From positions 1-64,000 of the forward strand of contig NZ_RJUF01000175.1 of the NCBI RefSeq assembly GCF_024343775.1: a stretch of 64,000 nt of DNA. Reading direction: 5' to 3'. Position numbers and translations under genes: made by a program. Positions 34,751 to 43,753 of the stretch are shown in pieces (within the stretch, counting starts at the first letter, position 1; each line of letters starts with the position of its first letter). Source of the DNA: Lacihabitans soyangensis (GTDB taxonomy: Bacteria > Bacteroidota > Bacteroidia > Cytophagales > Spirosomataceae). The notes under the pieces were generated by a model. That model ran no database searches, was not told where the DNA came from, and saw only the letters and a list, made by a program, of their open reading frames with translations.

Positions 34751-37700
34751 AAGATTACTTTTTTAAAATTGTTCAATTCAAAACTCCTAGCTTTGCCGGA
34801 GTTGATTCCGACTATCAATTGATTGTTAATCATTTTTAAACCCCTAACATCGCCTTTAACTCCTAAGCTCGAATGATAAACAAAGTTTCCTTTTTTATCA
34901 TTTAAATATACTTGCATATAATTGGCGTCAATATTTCCGAGTCTTACACGTCCTTTTGACTGATTTCCTCCCAGAATTAAATCTTGAAAACCATCTCCGT
35001 TGAGGTCTGCATTTTCAATTGCATAAATAGGGGCAAACTGGGCTTGAATTGGCAAAGCTTTTACTTTGAAAACTCCGTTATCGTTTTCAAGAATTATACT
35101 TTCTAGAGTATTTATCTCCAGTTTTTTAATGTCTTTGCCTTTAAAATCGGCCAAAACTTCATCGATTCTAGCTGTGGAGTAGGCCTCATGAGTAATGTAT
35201 TTTTTCTTCAAGCTCACTATTTGGTCAGAGATTTCATCACGGCTGTAGGCTGGGTAGTTTTTGCCTTGGGTATAATAGGCCAAAATGGGGTCAATTTTGC
35301 CATTATCGTCAAAATCTTGATAAAAAAGGCTAACTGGTTCTGCGGAGCTGGCTTTTAGTTGGGAGTTGAATCCTTGATTGCCCACTATCAGGTCCTCATC
35401 GCCATCCTTATCAAAATCTCCGGCTTTTACACTAGACCATGCACCTATCATTTTGGCAGTTTCGTTGTCAAGTTTAGAAAAAATGCCATTGTTGTTTTGT
35501 AAAATCTGAATTCCGGTCCATTCTCCCACAATCACCAAATCTACCCAGCCATCTTTGTTAAAATCTGTGCTGGTAATATCTGTTACGATTCCTAAATTGT
35601 CAAAAATAGTGTCGTCTACTTTTATGAACTTGCCAGAGTCATTTCTGTACAATCTGCTTGGATTAGAAATCGGGAAATTCCACGGAACAATTGAGCCTCC
35701 TACTACCAAGTCAAGGTCACCATCTTTGTCAAAGTCTATGGTCTCTAAGCTGGAATCGGCATAGGGTGTATCTACTAGAGCATCAAATGATTTGGAGAAA
35801 TTGCCTTTTCCGTCATTGATATATACTCGGTTTTGAAGCATCAAATCGTTTGGTAAATATTCATATCCGCCGCTAGTCACTATCAAATCGAGGTCACCAT
35901 CTTTCTCAATATCTATAAAGGCAGCGTCGGTGTCGGTGCAAAGTTCGTCTTGTTTGAAAACAGGTTGTTCTTTTTTGTTAAAGAGCCCATTGGATTGCTG
36001 AATAAATAGTTCAGATGGAAATCCTTTTCCGCTTCCAATAAATACATCCTCCAGTCCATCGCCATTAACATCGCCTTTGGTAATTCTTGGGCCTTGGTAG
36101 GAGTACATTTGTGGCAAAAGGATTTGTCTTGAGAAATCGTTCAGAGCCATTTGATTGTGAGTGAAATCCAAGGCATTTTTTTCAACGAAATATGAGGATG
36201 TAGAAGGTAATGACTGAGCAATTGAATTAGGACTGTAACTTATTTTTAGTGTCTGATTGGCCTGAATATTAGTTTGTTTTTGAACCTTTCCGTCAGGCCA
36301 AACGATAACTAAACTGTCCACTTTGTTGTTAACTCCCAAACCAAAAATTAGATTTGCCTGCGTACTGCTTTGGTAGCCATGAATTGGTGTGAATTCCTGA
36401 AATTGCCTTAGGTTGTTGGCATAAACATAAAATTTTGCTCCCGTTTTTCTCGAATCGTTATAGTTGATACTCAGGAAATTCCCGATCTTGCTTTCGGTGC
36501 TGAGGTTTTTGAAAATAAAGGATTCTTCGTTGAGGTTGTTGGTAACAATTTCTAGGTCGCCATCGTTGTCCAAATCCACCGAAATGGTGCCATTGGTGAT
36601 AACGGCCTCTTCAAAACCCCAATCTTTTTGTTTATTTGTAAAAGTTAGATTTTTGTTATTTTGAAAAATATAGTTTGGTGTTTTGGTCGAAGGCATTTTT
36701 TTGATTACCTCCATAATATTTGTACCAGATTGTTGCCCTTCGTCGGCATAATATTTCATAAAATCCATGTTGGTGTAGTCTCTCAAGTAGCCATTCGACA
36801 CAAAAACATCTTTGTAGCCGTCATTGTCGTAATCGGCAAAAAGCACCGACCAAGACCAGTCTGTATTCGATAAGCCAGCCAATTGACCTATTTCACTAAA
36901 AGTGCCGTCGCCGTTGTTTAGTTGCAGCATATTTCTCATGATCGAGGGCTGGATTCCATTTTTAAGCATCGATAAATACGCTTCATATTTTTCTGGTCCG
37001 AAGAGCAATTTTTGCCTTTTGTTATCTTCTGGAAGCATATCTGTGGTAATGATGTCAGGCAATAGGTCGTTGTTTATATCACCAACTTCATTTCCCATGG
37101 AGAAATAGCTCGTGTGATTGGTTTTAGACTTTATTTCGTCTGTGAATGTGCCGTTTTTATTGTTGATATACAGGTAATCCTCTTCTAGATAATCATTCGA
37201 GACATAAATATCAGTCCAACCGTCATTGTTTAAGTCGGCGGTATGGATGCCCAATCCAAATCCTATCGGATTGCCTTTTATTCCTGCGGCTATGCTCACA
37301 TCCTCAAATTTGCCTTGATTATTTTGCATAAGTCGGTCGCCAGCCAATGAATCCCGCATAAAATGAACCGCTTGAACATCGAATCGCTTAAAATCCTTCA
37401 CGTTATGGTTGAGAATATAGGCATCCAAGTCGCCGTCTTTGTCATAATCAAAAAAAGCTGCTTGGGTACTGTAAGTTTTTAAATCAAGTCCATATTCAGC
37501 GGCTTTGTCTGTAAAAGTGAGGTCTTTGTTATTGATATATAGTTTGTTGCCTCGGAGTTCCGGATTGTCAATATTTGCAGAAACAGAAACATAAATGTCT
37601 TGGTAGCCATCGTTGTTAATGTCCACCACACTTACGCCAGTTTTCCACTCTCCATTATATTTTATTCCACTTTTTTCGGTAATGTCCTCGAATTTAAGGT

Positions 37701-37965
37701 CACCTTTGTTGATATAAAGTTTGTCTGTCCCTTGGTTGGCTGTATAGTAAAGGTCTTGCAAACCGTCGTTGTTGAAGTCTGCTGATGCTACACCGCCGCC
37801 ATTGTAGAAATATTCGTAATTAAGTACGTTGTCTATTTCATTTTCGGTTATTTGGTTCACAAAGTCGATGTTGGTATCGCCTGAACTCAACTTCTCAAAA
37901 AGCTGGTTTTTGTTTTTGCAAGAAATCAATAAAGCGAAAAAAGAGAGCGTAAAAAGATATTTCAT
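34747..37965 (-). CDS. VCBS/FG-GAP repeat lipoprotein with ASPIC/UnbV domain
   Basis: The 1072-residue protein has a lipoprotein signal (lipobox LISC, Cys16). Many calcium-binding FG-GAP/VCBS units follow, of the form DFNNDGLQDLYY, DINNDGYQDIYVS, DYDKDGDLDAY, DLDNDGDLEIV and DFDKDGDEDLIVG. A central ASPIC/UnbV-like domain lies near 495-575 (GAKFYVYANNLRQFQEFTPIHGYQSSTQANLIFGLG, then SLVIVWPDG). Two or three seven-bladed propellers seem likely. These proteins are abundant in Bacteroidota, often beside SusD proteins or sugar enzymes, and are thought to bind glycans at the cell surface. Coupling to the epimerase gene suggests a shared substrate. Confidence 0.85.
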   Translation of the reverse strand: MKYLFTLSFFALLISCKNKNQLFEKLSSGDTNIDFVNQITENEIDNVLNYEYFYNGGGVASADFNNDGLQDLYYTANQGTDKLYINKGDLKFEDITEKSGIKYNGEWKTGVSVVDINNDGYQDIYVSVSANIDNPELRGNKLYINNKDLTFTDKAAEYGLDLKTYSTQAAFFDYDKDGDLDAYILNHNVKDFKRFDVQAVHFMRDSLAGDRLMQNNQGKFEDVSIAAGIKGNPIGFGLGIHTADLNNDGWTDIYVSNDYLEEDYLYINNKNGTFTDEIKSKTNHTSYFSMGNEVGDINNDLLPDIITTDMLPEDNKRQKLLFGPEKYEAYLSMLKNGIQPSIMRNMLQLNNGDGTFSEIGQLAGLSNTDWSWSVLFADYDNDGYKDVFVSNGYLRDYTNMDFMKYYADEGQQSGTNIMEVIKKMPSTKTPNYIFQNNKNLTFTNKQKDWGFEEAVITNGTISVDLDNDGDLEIVTNNLNEESFIFKNLSTESKIGNFLSINYNDSRKTGAKFYVYANNLRQFQEFTPIHGYQSSTQANLIFGLGVNNKVDSLVIVWPDGKVQKQTNIQANQTLKISYSPNSIAQSLPSTSSYFVEKNALDFTHNQMALNDFSRQILLPQMYSYQGPRITKGDVNGDGLEDVFIGSGKGFPSELFIQQSNGLFNKKEQPVFKQDELCTDTDAAFIDIEKDGDLDLIVTSGGYEYLPNDLMLQNRVYINDGKGNFSKSFDALVDTPYADSSLETIDFDKDGDLDLVVGGSIVPWNFPISNPSRLYRNDSGKFIKVDDTIFDNLGIVTDITSTDFNKDGWVDLVIVGEWTGIQILQNNNGIFSKLDNETAKMIGAWSSVKAGDFDKDGDEDLIVGNQGFNSQLKASSAEPVSLFYQDFDDNGKIDPILAYYTQGKNYPAYSRDEISDQIVSLKKKYITHEAYSTARIDEVLADFKGKDIKKLEINTLESIILENDNGVFKVKALPIQAQFAPIYAIENADLNGDGFQDLILGGNQSKGRVRLGNIDANYMQVYLNDKKGNFVYHSSLGVKGDVRGLKMINNQLIVGINSGKARSFELNNFKKVIL

Positions 37966-37993
37966 CTAAGCTAAAAACTGTTTTAATAATCTT

Positions 37994-38001
37994 CAAAAAT
38001 A
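37994..38001 (-). promoter_or_regulatory. Possible -7 box (TATTTTTG) for the VCBS/epimerase operon
   Basis: On the minus strand this fits TAnnTTTG, 29 bases before the ATG of the VCBS lipoprotein. No clear -33 box is seen. Confidence 0.35.
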
Positions 38002-38171
38002 AGGCTTTTCTTTGTCTTTATTCTGGATTTTGTACTTAAAAATGTCTTTATTCGACCTTATATGTGAATTTTGAAAAAGATAAATTAGCTGTTTTCTGTT
38101 TTTCAACTAAACTTATTGATTTCAATCGGGTTGTTTTTAATGAACGATTTTCATAACACTCCAAATAGCGT

Positions 38172-38179
38172 TACTTTTG
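38172..38179 (+). promoter_or_regulatory. Possible -7 box (TACTTTTG) for mutS2
   Basis: Fits TAnnTTTG, 25 bases before the mutS2 ATG. The -33 position has no clean TTTG. Confidence 0.38.
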
Positions 38180-38204
38180 TAAAAAAAATCAATAAAACTA
38201 CGGG

Positions 38205-40628
38205 ATGTTATACCCTCAAAATATAGAGTTAAAGATAGGTTTCGACAAAATTAGGGCCTTAGTAGCCGAAGAATGTGTTAGTTCGCTAGGTCGTTCGTTC
38301 GTGGATAAAATCCGGTTTTCCGACCGCTTCGATATTATTAAAAGAATGATTGATCAAACGGCAGAATTTAGGCTAATTCTGCAACTGGAATCATCTTTCC
38401 CAAATCAAAATTACTTGGATGTCATTCCCTTTCTCAAGAGGGCGGCTATTGTCGGTTCTTATTTAGACGAAGAAGAGTTTTTTGATATAAAACTTTCTCT
38501 AACCACCATTCAGCAAATCATTCATTTTTTTAAAAACAAAGAGGAAGGTCGTTGCCCTCAGTTGCGTGGGTTGATGCAAAATACACTTCCTGCAGACAAG
38601 CAAGATGGATGGAGTGACTTGATAGCACAAATCGGTGGCGTGATAGACGAAAAAGGAAAGGTCAAGGACAATGCCTCCAAGGAGCTTTACGAAATTAGAA
38701 GAAAGTTATCAGTAGAGCAAAACAACGTAAAACGTACTTTAGAGCGGATTTACAGAACTGCCAAAAACTCTGGCTGGATAAGTGAAGACATGAGTTTGGC
38801 TTACCGAAATGGCCGATTAGTTTTACCTCTTTTGGCCGAACACAAACGCAAACTTCAGGGTTTCGTTCACGACGAATCTACCTCAGGGCAGATTGCCTTT
38901 GTGGAACCAGGAGAAGTTTTGGAGGCTAACAATGAAATCCGAGATTTAGAGATAAAGGAGCGAAGGGAAGTTATTCATATTTTGGAAAATTTAACTTCTG
39001 CTTTGAGACCGCATATTACGGATCTTGAAAAGTCTTACCATTTTCTTGGTCTGATGGATTTTATCAGAGCAAAGGCCAAGTTGGCTCAAAAAATAGACGC
39101 CACAAGCCCACTTCTGCTCAACGAAACTATTGTTGATTGGACAAAGGCAGTGCATCCACTGCTGTTTTTGGCACATAAAAAACAGAATAAATCTATTGTT
39201 CCACTCAGGGTAGTTTTAGATAGTACGAATAGAATTTTGGTTGTATCGGGACCAAATGCAGGCGGAAAATCAGTGATGCTGAAGACCATCGGATTGATTC
39301 AATATATGGCTCAGTGTGGTCTTTTGGTGCCCGTTTCGCCGGATTCGAAAGTCGGAATTTTCAAAAGTGTTTTTATAGATATTGGCGATGAACAAAGTAT
39401 TGAAAATGACCTCAGTACCTATAGTTCACACCTGACCAATATGCGTGAGTTTTTGGTGCATTCTGATAAGCACACTTTGTTTTTGATAGATGAATTCGGA
39501 ACGGGCACAGAGCCGAGTTTAGGTGGAGCTATAGCAGAGTCCATTTTAGAAAATCTACTGAAAAATCGTGCTTTTGGCGTGGTAAACACTCACTATACCA
39601 ACCTCAAAATATTTGCAGACAAAAACGAAGGCCTTATAAATGGAGCCATGAAGTTTGATGCCGAGCATTTGGATCCACTTTATGAGCTCGAGATGGGCCA
39701 ACCCGGCAGTTCATTTGCCCTAGAAGTGGCTCAGAAAATCGGCTTACCAAGGCATATTATTGACAATTCGAAACGAAAGTTGGGTAAAAGTCAGGTCAAC
39801 TTTGAGAAATTGCTCAAAGAACTGGAGATTGAGAAGAAGGTGTTTGCCGAACAAAATGCTTTGCTCAAAAAAGAAACCAGCGAACTTAAACAAAAGATTG
39901 AGCAGTACAACGCCCTCAAAAATTTCTTGGATAGCGATAAAAAACGAATTCTGAATGAGGCCAAAGAAAACGCCAAAACACTACTCAAAGACGCCAATAG
40001 GCAGATAGAGAGTACGATAAGGGAAATAAAAGAAAACAAAGCCGAGAAAGAAACCACCAAAGTGGTGAGGCAAATGTTGGAGGAATTCAAGGAAGAAAAA
40101 CTCAAACCCGAAAAACCTCAGGTTCAAAAACAAACAGCTGATGTATTCCAGAAAGCGGATGGCAAAATTGCCCAAGGCGATTTTGTAAGAATAATTGGAC
40201 AAGATACTTTTGGTCAGGTGGTTAGTTTGAATGGGAAGGATGCAGAGGTATCTCTCGGTGAGTTAAAATCCAATATCAAACTTAATCGTTTAGAGAAGGT
40301 TTCGAAGAAAGAATTTAAGTCTGCTAATAAAGAAACTCCTCGAGAAAACCTGAAAGGTATTGACATCAATGAGAAAATGACACAGTTTAGTTTTAATCTT
40401 GACATTCGTGGGAAAAGGGGCGAGGAGGCTCTTCATGAGGTCGATTTATTGATGGATGATGCCATATTTCTTGGTTATCCTCAACTAAGGATTGTTCATG
40501 GCAAAGGCGACGGGATATTAAGAAACTTGGTAAGGACCCACTTAAAGCATTATAAATCAGTAAAAAAGATGTCAGACGAACACGCAGACCGTGGAGGTCA
40601 AGGCGTAACTATTGTGGATATGAAGTAG
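38205..40628 (+). CDS. mutS2: MutS2 ATPase/nuclease with Smr domain
   Basis: The 807-residue protein is a MutS2 homologue, a cytoplasmic ATPase acting on branched DNA or on collided ribosomes, depending on the species. There is no mismatch-recognition domain at the N-terminus. The MutS core has Walker A GPNAGGKS at 349-356, then DIGDEQSIENDLSTYSSHLTNM and LIDEFGTGTEPSLGGAIAESIL. A long coiled coil (about 520-650, rich in Glu/Lys) follows. A KOW-like segment and a C-terminal Smr domain with LDIRGKRGEEALHEVD and LRIVHGKGDGILRN complete it. Length and domain order are normal. Two tandem-repeat arrays start right after its stop. Confidence 0.94.
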   Translation: MLYPQNIELKIGFDKIRALVAEECVSSLGRSFVDKIRFSDRFDIIKRMIDQTAEFRLILQLESSFPNQNYLDVIPFLKRAAIVGSYLDEEEFFDIKLSLTTIQQIIHFFKNKEEGRCPQLRGLMQNTLPADKQDGWSDLIAQIGGVIDEKGKVKDNASKELYEIRRKLSVEQNNVKRTLERIYRTAKNSGWISEDMSLAYRNGRLVLPLLAEHKRKLQGFVHDESTSGQIAFVEPGEVLEANNEIRDLEIKERREVIHILENLTSALRPHITDLEKSYHFLGLMDFIRAKAKLAQKIDATSPLLLNETIVDWTKAVHPLLFLAHKKQNKSIVPLRVVLDSTNRILVVSGPNAGGKSVMLKTIGLIQYMAQCGLLVPVSPDSKVGIFKSVFIDIGDEQSIENDLSTYSSHLTNMREFLVHSDKHTLFLIDEFGTGTEPSLGGAIAESILENLLKNRAFGVVNTHYTNLKIFADKNEGLINGAMKFDAEHLDPLYELEMGQPGSSFALEVAQKIGLPRHIIDNSKRKLGKSQVNFEKLLKELEIEKKVFAEQNALLKKETSELKQKIEQYNALKNFLDSDKKRILNEAKENAKTLLKDANRQIESTIREIKENKAEKETTKVVRQMLEEFKEEKLKPEKPQVQKQTADVFQKADGKIAQGDFVRIIGQDTFGQVVSLNGKDAEVSLGELKSNIKLNRLEKVSKKEFKSANKETPRENLKGIDINEKMTQFSFNLDIRGKRGEEALHEVDLLMDDAIFLGYPQLRIVHGKGDGILRNLVRTHLKHYKSVKKMSDEHADRGGQGVTIVDMK

Positions 40629-40720
40629 GGTATTTGGTTATTGCTGAACTGGGTACTGGTTTATTGGTAAATTTGTTACTGGTTTACTGTTGAATTGGTT
40701 ACAGGTCTTTGGTCAGGCCA
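40629..40720. repeat. Tandem repeat, 23-bp period, four imperfect units
   Basis: Units begin at 40629, 40652, 40675 and 40698 and share a core like ggtactggtttattg. By eye, units 1-2 match at about 16 of 23 bases and units 2-3 at about 18 of 23; the last unit is weak. The array starts at the first base after the mutS2 stop codon. Confidence 0.6.
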
Positions 40721-40739
40721 ACTGTGTCTCTAAGCTCAT

Positions 40740-40900
40740 TCCGTAAAAATCAGCGTTGCTTTCATCAGCGTCATCAGCGTGCCATATAGAATTATCTCGC
40801 TAATGTAATCCGCGAAAGTCAGCGTTGCTTGTATCAGCGTCATCAGCGTGCCATTTAGAATTATCTCGATCATTTAATCCGGGAAAATCAGCGTTGCTTG
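40740..40900. repeat. Tandem repeat, 69-bp period, two full units plus a 23-base partial
   Basis: Units start at 40740 and 40809 and match at about 60 of 69 positions by eye. A third start at 40878 keeps only the first 23 bases. Each unit contains tcagcgttgctt and the double motif atcagcgtcatcagcgtg. A short palindrome gatagctatc follows near 40905. No open frame crosses the array on a believable scale, and no T-run terminator is present. The rest of 40629-41085 holds only the promoter of the pspC gene. Confidence 0.8.
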
Positions 40901-41042
40901 TTTTGATAGCTATCGGAACTTCATTAGCATGTAATATAGGGCCACTGCAAATTAAATTTCAAATACCATAATCAAAAAATACACCTCATCATTATTTCTA
41001 TCCATTCATGTACTTTGTTATGCATAGTACCTTGTCGTATGT

Positions 41043-41050
41043 TAGTTTTG
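41043..41050 (+). promoter_or_regulatory. Possible -7 box (TAGTTTTG) for the first pspC gene
   Basis: Fits TAnnTTTG, 35 bases before the ATG at 41086. A TTTG lies at 41014-41017, a spacing of 25 bases, longer than the usual 19-20. Confidence 0.4.
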
Positions 41051-41085
41051 AATCATCAAACAAAACAAAATAAACAAATACAAAT

Positions 41086-41295
41086 ATGAAAAAGCTATTT
41101 AGAATTAAAGGAAATGAGTCGATGTTGGGTGGTGTTATGGCCGGTATGGCTGAGTATTTTGGTATCGATGTTACGCTGGTGAGAGTTTTGGCCGTGGGTG
41201 CCTTTTTTACACCAGTACCTGTAGTGTTCATGTACCTTATCTTGTGGGCTATTATGCCTGTGAAACAAGAGACGTTCGCTACTTTGGCACAATAA
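41086..41295 (+). CDS. PspC domain membrane protein
   Basis: The 69-residue inner-membrane protein consists almost only of a PspC domain: FRIKGNESMLGGVMAGMAEYFGIDVTLVRVLAVGAFF, then a second hydrophobic helix VPVVFMYLILWAIMP. In enterobacteria, PspC senses envelope stress with PspB and PspA; here no pspA or pspB is nearby. A second PspC-like gene lies at 61992-62195. The role in this organism is unknown. Confidence 0.88.
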   Translation: MKKLFRIKGNESMLGGVMAGMAEYFGIDVTLVRVLAVGAFFTPVPVVFMYLILWAIMPVKQETFATLAQ

Positions 41296-41368
41296 TAATT
41301 AGGGTTTAATAGATCAAAATGGCTTGGGGCATTGCTCCAGGCTATTTTCATTTTAGGCTTTTCCAAAT

Positions 41369-41599
41369 CTATTTTTTCAACTTGGTTACTCTAAAATAAC
41401 TATATACTAACGAAATAGCTACCCAAATTCCCAGCTTGTTGAGCGTCAGGATAGACTGAAACCAGTTTTCTAAATTAGCCAAAAACGGCTCTTGGGTTAG
41501 TTTATCAAAGCCGATATCTAACACGAAACTGATGAGCATAATTATGACAATAAATTGCAAAGCCTGAATAACGATACTTTTTATAACAGTTGACTCCAT
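41369..41599 (-). CDS. Small two-helix membrane protein, unknown
   Basis: A product of about 76 residues (MESTVIKSIVIQ...) starting at ATG 41599; the frame opens earlier without a better start. Hydrophobic segments ALQFIVIIMLISFVLDIGF and LGIWVAISLVYSYF suggest two membrane helices with a short periplasmic or cytoplasmic loop. I do not recognise a family. It lies between the pspC gene and the OmpA-like gene on the opposite strand. Confidence 0.5.
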   Translation of the reverse strand: MESTVIKSIVIQALQFIVIIMLISFVLDIGFDKLTQEPFLANLENWFQSILTLNKLGIWVAISLVYSYFRVTKLKK

Positions 41600-41703
41600 A
41601 ATTCTTTTTACACAAATTTCATGTTTTTCAACCAAAGAATTTGATTTCTGCTGAAATAATTTTCAGGTTTTCGTTAGATTTGAAAAATATTAAAATCATT
41701 GGC

Positions 41704-42660
41704 ATGAGATTCCTACTACTTATTTTTTGTGGTTTATGTTTAAATCAAGTATCCGCTCAAAATCAAGCTTTTTATTACTTCGATAAAGGCTTTGATGAGT
41801 TTTCGGGTAACTTCCCAGCTTTAGGAATCGAAGGCGACAAAGGAGAGTTTTTGGAGGAGGTGGTAGAGAAGTTTGGTAAAGAAAAACGAAAGGTGTATCG
41901 TTTTCCAAAAAGCTCGGGTTTGGTTTTTGACAACACCAAAATCAAGAATTTCATTAATGGATCTTACGGGATTGAGATGTATTTCAGGTACGACGATGGT
42001 AGTATGCTGCTCTATGGGCAACTTTTGGGAGATCAGCTGATTTCTAGTCAGGGTAAATACGTACATCTGGTAACCACCCGAAATGTCCAAACCAAGCAAA
42101 TGAATGTTTTTGTAAACGGAAAACTCACACTTAATTTTTCGGATACTGGCAACAATCTGGAAATTGATGATAAATCTCAAGTAAGTTTTTTTTCTCAGGA
42201 AGGAACTCCAACCACTGCTGGTGCAGTGGCTATGATCAAACTATATGATTTTTTTATTGATGAGAAAAATGCATCCAATCTGTTTCAAATTTTTTCTGAA
42301 CAAAATAATATTGTCGGCTTTAATCCAAAGGGTATTCTGAAGAACCTGTATTTTCTTAAAAGTCAGGATGTTATATTGCCAGAGTCCATTCCTGAGCTTG
42401 AAAATATTTTCGCATTTTTAGAAAATAATCCCAAGGCCAAAATAGAACTGCAAGGCCATACCGACAACCAAGGAGATTTTAACCTCAACCTAACACTCTC
42501 GAGAAATCGAACTTTGGCGGTTAAAAACTTTTTGGTAAAGAAAGGTATTGACGACAAGCGAATCAGCACCCGGGGTTTTGGAAGTACGAAACCAATCGCC
42601 AGCAACGAATCCGAAGAAACTCGCCGGAAAAATAGGAGAGTAGAGCTGATAGTTTTATAG
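41704..42660 (+). CDS. OmpA-family protein with lectin-like N-terminal domain
   Basis: The product of about 318 residues starts at ATG 41704 (MRFLLLIFCGLCLNQVSAQ), giving a clean signal peptide; the frame opens 63 bases earlier. Residues 20-190 look like a concanavalin/LamG-type beta sandwich (YGIEMYFRYDDGSMLLYGQLL, MNVFVNGKLTLNFSDTG). The last 110 residues are an OmpA domain: IELQGHTDNQGDFNLNLTLSRNRTLAVKNFLVKKGID and RKNRRVELIV, which bind peptidoglycan. It is probably a periplasmic or outer-membrane protein tethering something to the wall. The ligand is unknown. Confidence 0.82.
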   Translation: MRFLLLIFCGLCLNQVSAQNQAFYYFDKGFDEFSGNFPALGIEGDKGEFLEEVVEKFGKEKRKVYRFPKSSGLVFDNTKIKNFINGSYGIEMYFRYDDGSMLLYGQLLGDQLISSQGKYVHLVTTRNVQTKQMNVFVNGKLTLNFSDTGNNLEIDDKSQVSFFSQEGTPTTAGAVAMIKLYDFFIDEKNASNLFQIFSEQNNIVGFNPKGILKNLYFLKSQDVILPESIPELENIFAFLENNPKAKIELQGHTDNQGDFNLNLTLSRNRTLAVKNFLVKKGIDDKRISTRGFGSTKPIASNESEETRRKNRRVELIVL

Positions 42661-42690
42661 TATTGTATAAATTGGATTTAAGTGTACTGA

Positions 42691-43644
42691 TTAGGTAAAG
42701 CTCAATTTGCTCAAATCAACATTGCCACCACTGAGGATTATTCCAACTTGTTGATTTTTAAACAATTCCTTGTTTTTGATGAGTGCTGCCAAAGGAACGG
42801 CACACGAAGGTTCGATAATAATTTTTAGGTTTTCAAAGACAAGCTTCAGTGCGGCCATAATTTCATCATCATTTACTAAAAGTATATCCGTTACGGTATC
42901 TTTTATGATGCCCAAAGTTTTTTCCGAGAGGTTGGTTAACAGCCCGTCGGCAATCGTTTTGATATAAGGAGCCTTTTCCACTTTGCCCGATTTGAAAGAT
43001 AAAACAGCATCAGCGGCACCTTCGGGTTCTCCGGCGTACACTTTTGCTTTTTTGCAGAAATACTTTGCACTAAGCCCTGTTCCGCTTAAAAGTCCACCAC
43101 CACCAACAGGTGCAAGTATGGCGTCTAAGTCTGGATATTCTTCCAAAAGTTCCTTAGAAGCAGTTGCTTGGCCAGCTATAACGTCATAGTTATCAAATGG
43201 ATGTATGAATTTGGCACCTGTTTTTTCTATTATTTCTTTAACGCCATTTTCTCTTGCTTCTAGGGTTGGTTCACAGAAAATCAATTCGGCACCAAGGCCT
43301 ATCACCCCATTTACTTTAGGTTTTGGTGCATTATTTGGCATGACAATGTAGGCTTTTACGCCTAACATTTTAGCCGCAAGAGCTACCGCCTGAGCATGAT
43401 TTCCCGATGAATGGGTACAAACTCCATTCTTTACTTCATCTTTCTCTAGACTTAAGGCTGCATTTATTCCACCTCTTGCTTTGAATGCACCTATTTTCTG
43501 AAGATTTTCACATTTAAAGAACACTTCAGCACCACATATTTCGTTGATTTTATCAGATGACAAAACGGGTGTTCTGTTTATGTAAGGTCTGATTCTTTCA
43601 TGTGTGGTGACTATATCAAGTTTTGACGGAACTTCGTGAAGCAT
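42691..43644 (-). CDS. Threonine dehydratase-like PLP enzyme
   Basis: The 317-residue enzyme belongs to the fold-type II PLP family (threonine/serine dehydratase or serine racemase). Lys55 in KIGAFKARG is the Schiff-base residue. HSSGNHAQAVALAAKMLG is the substrate loop, PVGGGGLLSGTGL binds the phosphate, and SGGNVD near the end supports the PLP ring. The regulatory ACT domain of biosynthetic IlvA is missing, so this is the short catabolic or racemase-like form. The gene is single, facing the OmpA-like gene tail to tail. Confidence 0.88.
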   Translation of the reverse strand: MLHEVPSKLDIVTTHERIRPYINRTPVLSSDKINEICGAEVFFKCENLQKIGAFKARGGINAALSLEKDEVKNGVCTHSSGNHAQAVALAAKMLGVKAYIVMPNNAPKPKVNGVIGLGAELIFCEPTLEARENGVKEIIEKTGAKFIHPFDNYDVIAGQATASKELLEEYPDLDAILAPVGGGGLLSGTGLSAKYFCKKAKVYAGEPEGAADAVLSFKSGKVEKAPYIKTIADGLLTNLSEKTLGIIKDTVTDILLVNDDEIMAALKLVFENLKIIIEPSCAVPLAALIKNKELFKNQQVGIILSGGNVDLSKLSFT

Positions 43645-43753
43645 ATTTTGAACTTATTGTATTTAAAATCAATTATCAATTTAACATTATCATTCCATTA
43701 AATCTGTCACAAAAGGATTATTTTTGTGGTCAAATCTGTGGAGATACAAAAAT

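Noticed and set aside
40740-40900. 69-bp repeats as a CRISPR array
   Set aside because: The whole 69-bp unit is repeated, with no unique spacers of regular size between short repeats, and no cas gene is nearby.
40998-41366. 122-residue minus-strand frame opposite the first pspC gene
   Set aside because: It is the antisense shadow of pspC and its flanks; composition and motifs fit pspC on the plus strand.
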